This document shows, piece after piece, positions 5,645-9,023 of a stretch of 9,023 bases of DNA (within the stretch, counting starts at the first letter, position 1; each line of letters starts with the position of its first letter). The notes under the pieces are model-generated. The model had not been told where the DNA came from. It made no database searches and saw nothing but the letters and a program-made list of their open reading frames with translations. The stretch spans positions 1 through 9,023 of the forward strand of contig CATLAS010000017.1 of the NCBI GenBank assembly GCA_949878535.1. Reading direction: 5' to 3'. The DNA comes from an uncultured Eubacteriales bacterium. GTDB taxonomy: Bacteria > Bacillota > Clostridia > Oscillospirales > CAG-272. The position numbers were made by a program, and so were the translations under genes.

Positions 5645-7161
5645 CAACTTTTTCCAAAGGCGGTGATTTCTTCACCGTTTAATATCCGGATCGTATCGTT
5701 CTCAATTTTCTTTACAAGATCTGTCAGCACATAAAACTCACCCACACCGTCGATTGTCACCAGAGAATGACGGGTGGAATAAGGATAAAACCGATACACT
5801 GTTGCATCTCCCGACAGGCTTGTTGCGGTGAAAGTCATGTAGGCATTGTCCGGATTTGCCGCAAATACTTCCATTTCTTCCGGCGACATCGTGCCATACT
5901 CGTCCGCTGCGTAATAATCCTGAATGGCAAGAGCAACCAGCGATTTATAAAAGTTTCGGAACTGGGGAATATAATCCTCTGCCAGCTTTTTTCCTTCCGC
6001 TGTGACAGACAGAAGCTGCTTCTGATTTTCGTCTACATCATGTTTCAGCTGAAATTCTGCCTGCACAGAATCGGTAGATATCCGAATCTGCCGGATGTTT
6101 GTGATATACTGTTGGTACACATAAGGGTCAATCCAGTCGATTAGGGAATATTCCAGATAATTATGTGCCTCGCCGCCAATAATGCCGATTACATTGGGGT
6201 ATAGGTTGGAATATACATAGTAGGAACCGTCATCCGTTAAGGCAGAGAAATACAGCTCATATTTCCGGTCTGCATATTCAAACGTGATACTGTGGGCAGG
6301 ATGGTCCAATCCAACTGCTGCAAAATCCTCTGCTGATGCACCAAGCTTGTAGCAGGAATCTGCCCGCAGCTCCAAATAGGAGAAAATGATCTCATACAGC
6401 TTGTTGGAATCAGGATAATATGCTGTAGGATAATCCATGATATTTTCTGCAAGGGCGTTGGGATTGTTCTGCTCTTTTTTATCCTTCAGACGAATGCGCA
6501 GGAGCATTTCCTCATCCTGATACACGGTGAAATGGTTGACTGTGTAGTAATCGTCCTGAGATATGCCTGTTGTCAGCACAGGCGTTACATATTTTTCCAC
6601 AGGAACCAGAATTGTGTCTGCAACTTCTGTTCCCAGTACATACACGCTGCGCCGCCCCTCCAGCATGCAGTAGTATCCACCGCCGGTGAGCAGTCTGTCT
6701 CCTACAAGGACGGTGAATTTATCGCCGCCGTTTGCTGTCACCGTCCATTTGGCAGACGGTACATCCAGTCCATATTCGGCAATTTTTTCATCGGACAAAT
6801 TGCTTCCCACTTTGGTTTTAGATAAAGTGTATGCAGTTACATTAACAAGCAAGGAAAACTGCTGTTCATCAAAGGGAACGGTATCATATCCCTTGATTCG
6901 GAATTTCCCTTCTTCCGCCTGATAAAAGGCAAAGGAACCATATTCGTTTTCTACCGCAATCTGCTCTATATCATTGCGGGACAGGGATCCGAACAGGAAA
7001 AAACGATCCCCGCTTCCCAGTGCTTCTCCCGCTTCTGTTTCCGGCGGATTTTCGTCTTCCTCTACAGTCGCCGTCATAGGACGGATGAGGAAAAAATATC
7101 CGCAAAGGAGCAATACAAAAAGAGAGAGCAGTACAATAATCAGTATTTTCTGCCGTTTCAT
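5644..7161 (-). CDS. DUF4340-family membrane-anchored protein of a Gld-type ABC exporter
   Basis: A 505-aa protein with one N-terminal membrane helix (residues about 5-26, after the basic MKRQK) and a large domain on the outer side. An acidic linker (about 33-45) follows the helix. Two related segments of the DUF4340 type are visible: one around YGLDVP (130-135) with TVLVGD and GGYYCM following, and one around VGLDHP (283-288) with a similar strand pattern and DGSYYVYS following. I chose the ATG at 7161 because AGGAG lies 9 nt upstream. An upstream start at 7242 would add 27 residues inside the previous gene and place non-hydrophobic sequence before the anchor. The start overlaps the stop of the GldG-like gene by 4 bp (ATGA), so translation is probably coupled. 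DUF4340 proteins commonly sit beside GldF/GldG-type ABC genes; their molecular role is not established. No enzyme motif is visible. Confidence 0.88.
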   Translation of the reverse strand: MKRQKILIIVLLSLFVLLLCGYFFLIRPMTATVEEDENPPETEAGEALGSGDRFFLFGSLSRNDIEQIAVENEYGSFAFYQAEEGKFRIKGYDTVPFDEQQFSLLVNVTAYTLSKTKVGSNLSDEKIAEYGLDVPSAKWTVTANGGDKFTVLVGDRLLTGGGYYCMLEGRRSVYVLGTEVADTILVPVEKYVTPVLTTGISQDDYYTVNHFTVYQDEEMLLRIRLKDKKEQNNPNALAENIMDYPTAYYPDSNKLYEIIFSYLELRADSCYKLGASAEDFAAVGLDHPAHSITFEYADRKYELYFSALTDDGSYYVYSNLYPNVIGIIGGEAHNYLEYSLIDWIDPYVYQQYITNIRQIRISTDSVQAEFQLKHDVDENQKQLLSVTAEGKKLAEDYIPQFRNFYKSLVALAIQDYYAADEYGTMSPEEMEVFAANPDNAYMTFTATSLSGDATVYRFYPYSTRHSLVTIDGVGEFYVLTDLVKKIENDTIRILNGEEITAFGKS

Positions 7162-8663
7162 CCGTTCCGTCTCCTGATGTGCACCACAAGTCCCGCTGCG
7201 CCGATGAGCACAGGCATTGTCACGGTAAGCGCCACAGTCCAACGGTTCGCCTGGGCAGTGGTAATATCCATGCTGGTATCGTCCAGCACTTTCATTTCAA
7301 TATCTGCTATAATCCGATCCCGTCCGGTCAACCGCATGGTATTATATAGTATATCACTGTTGGCATAGGCACTGGACAACAGATATGCCGGGTCCGTATA
7401 ATCTGCGCTTCCGCTGACCAGCACATAGGAATAGTAATATTCGTTGTTTTCAATCCGGCTCTCCCGGGAAATGGTCATGAGCGGCTGTGCGCCGGTGGAA
7501 ACAGTTTCTCCATTTTGGATCATTTGTGCGCTGTCATGGGACCAAAGTACCGGGGAAACGACCTTCGTACCTTCCAGCGCCGGATCATCTTCCCACAAAA
7601 TATTCAAAGGCATGGCGTTGCGCAGGATTGTTTTGGGCATCTGATCCAGTTCCAGCAAATCCAGATACAGGGATGCACCAAGGGTATCTTTTTCAGCATA
7701 CTGAGCCACAATTGCCTTTCCGTCTGTGGAAATCGCATTGGCAGTGTCCCGCATGTAAGTATCCCCGTTAAAGCCGATGCCCCATTCGGAAAGCAGTTCG
7801 CTGAGGTTTGTAAGGTTTCCTGCATATTCCGGGGAAGTAAATACCATTAGGCAGCCGTAGCTGTCCAGAAACCGATCCAGCTTGTCAATTTCGTTTGCAT
7901 CGCTGCTGTCCGCTTCTATACCGGCAAAATCATATATAGGATTGTTGATGACAATAATCCGTGCATCCTCATCAATTTCTTCTTTAGAAAGATCAATATT
8001 TTTCACTGTATATCCCGCATCGTTGAAAAGACTTACCAGCGCGGATGCATTGTTGTCCACAGCCTCCCCGTGTTGGGTTGTCATGTGCACCACAGGCAGC
8101 TCCGCGGAGGTCATGGACAGAATTGCGGACACAAATTTCTGCTCTGCCTGATATCCCCAGATTTTGCTGTATTCTTCATCGTGCACGAAAAATGCATCCA
8201 TATTGAACAGGCGGAATTCTGTGCCGCATTTTACAACCACAGAAGTGGTTTTGATATCCTGTGCAGCAGTGGTATAGTATTCTTTGAAAAATCCGGGATT
8301 TTTAATAATATCCACGCATTCCACATGGATGTTGTCAAATTTGGACTCCAACTGCAGCGCTGTCTGGTATACGTAAAACAGATAGGGGCTTGCATCCCGG
8401 ATTTTGTCCGACTCTACGGTAAAGTAAATATTTGTTTCTCCCTCCACATCTTGTAGCAGATCCAGTGTGGCATCGGACAGGGAGTATACCTGATCTTTTG
8501 TCATATCTGCATACCAGGTAAAGTGATTCGCAATGGCGAAAAATCCCATATTGAACACAATTGCCAGGGCGATCAGCAGGGCGGTAATTACAGAGGACAT
8601 GGCGGTGTACCTATTTCTTCTCTGCCTGCGCAGCTTTGCCTTTTGCAGTTTTTTGATATTCAT
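7158..8663 (-). CDS. GldG-like auxiliary subunit of an ABC-2 exporter
   Basis: A 501-aa protein of the family often annotated as GldG or as an ABC-type uncharacterised transport auxiliary component. A basic N-terminus (KKLQKAKLRRQRRNR, 4-18) is followed by a membrane helix (about 22-46), a large extracytoplasmic domain and a C-terminal helix (475-494) ending in HIRRRNG. Family-like features are YSLSDATLDLL (60-70) after the first helix, the EQKFVSAIL region (174-182), QHGE (197-200) and IIVINNPIYDF (236-246), which resembles the strand of a Rossmann-like domain. In Bacteroidetes GldG works with GldF and GldA in gliding. In Firmicutes such sets occur without gliding machinery, and the substrate is unknown. 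AAGGAGG lies 7 nt before the ATG and shares bases with the stop codon of the permease gene. Its own stop overlaps the next start (ATGA). Confidence 0.88.
   Translation of the reverse strand: MNIKKLQKAKLRRQRRNRYTAMSSVITALLIALAIVFNMGFFAIANHFTWYADMTKDQVYSLSDATLDLLQDVEGETNIYFTVESDKIRDASPYLFYVYQTALQLESKFDNIHVECVDIIKNPGFFKEYYTTAAQDIKTTSVVVKCGTEFRLFNMDAFFVHDEEYSKIWGYQAEQKFVSAILSMTSAELPVVHMTTQHGEAVDNNASALVSLFNDAGYTVKNIDLSKEEIDEDARIIVINNPIYDFAGIEADSSDANEIDKLDRFLDSYGCLMVFTSPEYAGNLTNLSELLSEWGIGFNGDTYMRDTANAISTDGKAIVAQYAEKDTLGASLYLDLLELDQMPKTILRNAMPLNILWEDDPALEGTKVVSPVLWSHDSAQMIQNGETVSTGAQPLMTISRESRIENNEYYYSYVLVSGSADYTDPAYLLSSAYANSDILYNTMRLTGRDRIIADIEMKVLDDTSMDITTAQANRWTVALTVTMPVLIGAAGLVVHIRRRNG
7171..7175 (-). 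promoter_or_regulatory. Shine-Dalgarno AGGAG for the DUF4340 gene
   Basis: On the minus strand AGGAG lies 9 nt before the ATG at 7161. The site is inside the coding end of the GldG-like gene. It decides for the internal ATG over the start 81 nt upstream. Confidence 0.75.
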
Positions 8664-8670
8664 ACTTCCG

Positions 8671-8677
8671 CCTCCTT
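8671..8677 (-). promoter_or_regulatory. Shine-Dalgarno AAGGAGG overlapping the permease stop
   Basis: On the minus strand TAAGGAGG combines the permease stop codon TAA (8678-8676) with a consensus ribosome binding site 7 nt before the GldG-like ATG at 8663. Ribosomes ending on the permease would sit on the next initiation site, which suggests translational coupling. Confidence 0.85.
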
Positions 8678-9023
8678 ATGCAAACCGGCGCTTTTCATAT
8701 ACGCGCACTGTGAGAAACAGAAATACACCGCACATGGAAAGATAGTACACCGCGCTGGAAAAGTCGAAAATGCCCATGGTAAAATTGGAATACCGGCTAT
8801 AAATGGAAATCCAGTTTAAAATTTGCCGCAGTACGTAATTATCCAGAATTCCGTTGAGCATGGCAAGCACCACAAGTCCACACAAAACGCCAATGGTTGT
8901 AACAGCGGCGGTGAACTGATTTTCTGTGAGAGAGGACAGAAACATACCGATAGCAATGAAGCAGATTCCGATGAGAATCATGCCTACAGTACAGCCAAGC
9001 ACCCTGCCCCAGTTGGGATCTCC
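8676..9023 (-). CDS. ABC-2 type permease, GldF-like (partial, N-terminus outside window)
   Basis: The C-terminal 115 residues of an integral membrane permease; the frame is open through the right edge. Codons 9023-9003 read GDPNWGR, joining directly to VLGCTVGMILIG, so the GTG at 9002 is an internal codon and not the true start. Three membrane segments are visible: VLGCTVGMILIG onward to MFLSSL, then TENQFTAAV leading into a helix through VVLAML, and a last helix near SMCGVFLFLTVRVYEKRRF. The SSLTENQ turn and the FDFSSAVYYLS segment before the final helix are typical of ABC-2 permeases of the GldF/NosY kind. The protein would form the channel of an exporter with an ATPase, probably encoded just upstream beyond the window. 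The gap to the GldG-like start is 12 nt. Confidence 0.88.
   Translation of the reverse strand, partial: GDPNWGRVLGCTVGMILIGICFIAIGMFLSSLTENQFTAAVTTIGVLCGLVVLAMLNGILDNYVLRQILNWISIYSRYSNFTMGIFDFSSAVYYLSMCGVFLFLTVRVYEKRRFA

Noticed and set aside
5478..5666. 62-aa plus-strand open frame
   Set aside because: It is composed of duplicated repeat flank and the terminator palindrome, with no ribosome binding site or recognisable domain.
7162..7242. Longer DUF4340 protein starting at 7242
   Set aside because: The extra 27 residues lie inside the GldG-like coding end, are not hydrophobic, and lack the AGGAG motif found before the ATG at 7161.
9000..9002. GTG at 9002 as the start of the permease fragment
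   Set aside because: The frame stays open to the window edge and the preceding codons read GDPNWGR, a sequence that fits the family, so the gene is truncated by the window.

Overview
The window looks like a chromosomal segment of a Clostridia-class Firmicute, probably of the Oscillospiraceae/Ruminococcaceae type. Three things suggest this: the order tilS-hpt-ftsH, which is the classic Firmicute arrangement; strong AAAGGAG/AAGGAGG ribosome binding sites with one GTG start; and G+C-rich palindromic intergenic repeats of a kind I recall from gut Clostridia. The taxonomic call is inference, since no rRNA or marker was searched.

Layout. Positions 1-542 hold no gene. They contain five tandem copies of a 51-bp unit (about 14-271) running straight into a ~142-bp MITE-like inverted-repeat element (270-412), followed by a plausible promoter (479-507). 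On the plus strand come a 78-aa two-helix membrane protein (543-779), tilS (809-2191, tRNA-Ile lysidine synthase), hpt (2235-2798, hypoxanthine phosphoribosyltransferase) and ftsH (2864-4897, membrane AAA+ zinc protease). A hairpin terminator (4916-4947) closes this group. Gaps of 29, 43 and 65 nt with no internal terminator suggest one transcription unit.

Positions 4948-5614 are again gene-free and full of repeats. Two more copies of the MITE-like element (5005-5153 and 5319-5478) lie inside a direct duplication with a period of about 325 bp. The three elements belong to one family, with element 1 in reverse orientation. Each arm folds into two hairpins. The second hairpin differs in sequence between arms but keeps its base pairing.

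On the minus strand, converging on ftsH, lies the distal part of an operon for a Gld-type ABC exporter: an ABC-2 permease (8676 to beyond the window end), a GldG-like auxiliary membrane protein (7158-8663) and a DUF4340 protein (5644-7161). The junctions are very tight: the permease stop codon is part of the next gene's Shine-Dalgarno sequence, and the next two genes overlap by 4 bp (ATGA). A 30-nt perfect palindrome overlaps the last stop codon and probably terminates the operon. The ATPase gene is expected just beyond the right edge.

The plus-strand genes are housekeeping: decoding of AUA codons, purine salvage and membrane protein quality control. The minus-strand operon is a membrane complex of unknown substrate. 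I see no phage, CRISPR array, tRNA or rRNA. The least explained material is the repeat family and the uncharacterised exporter.
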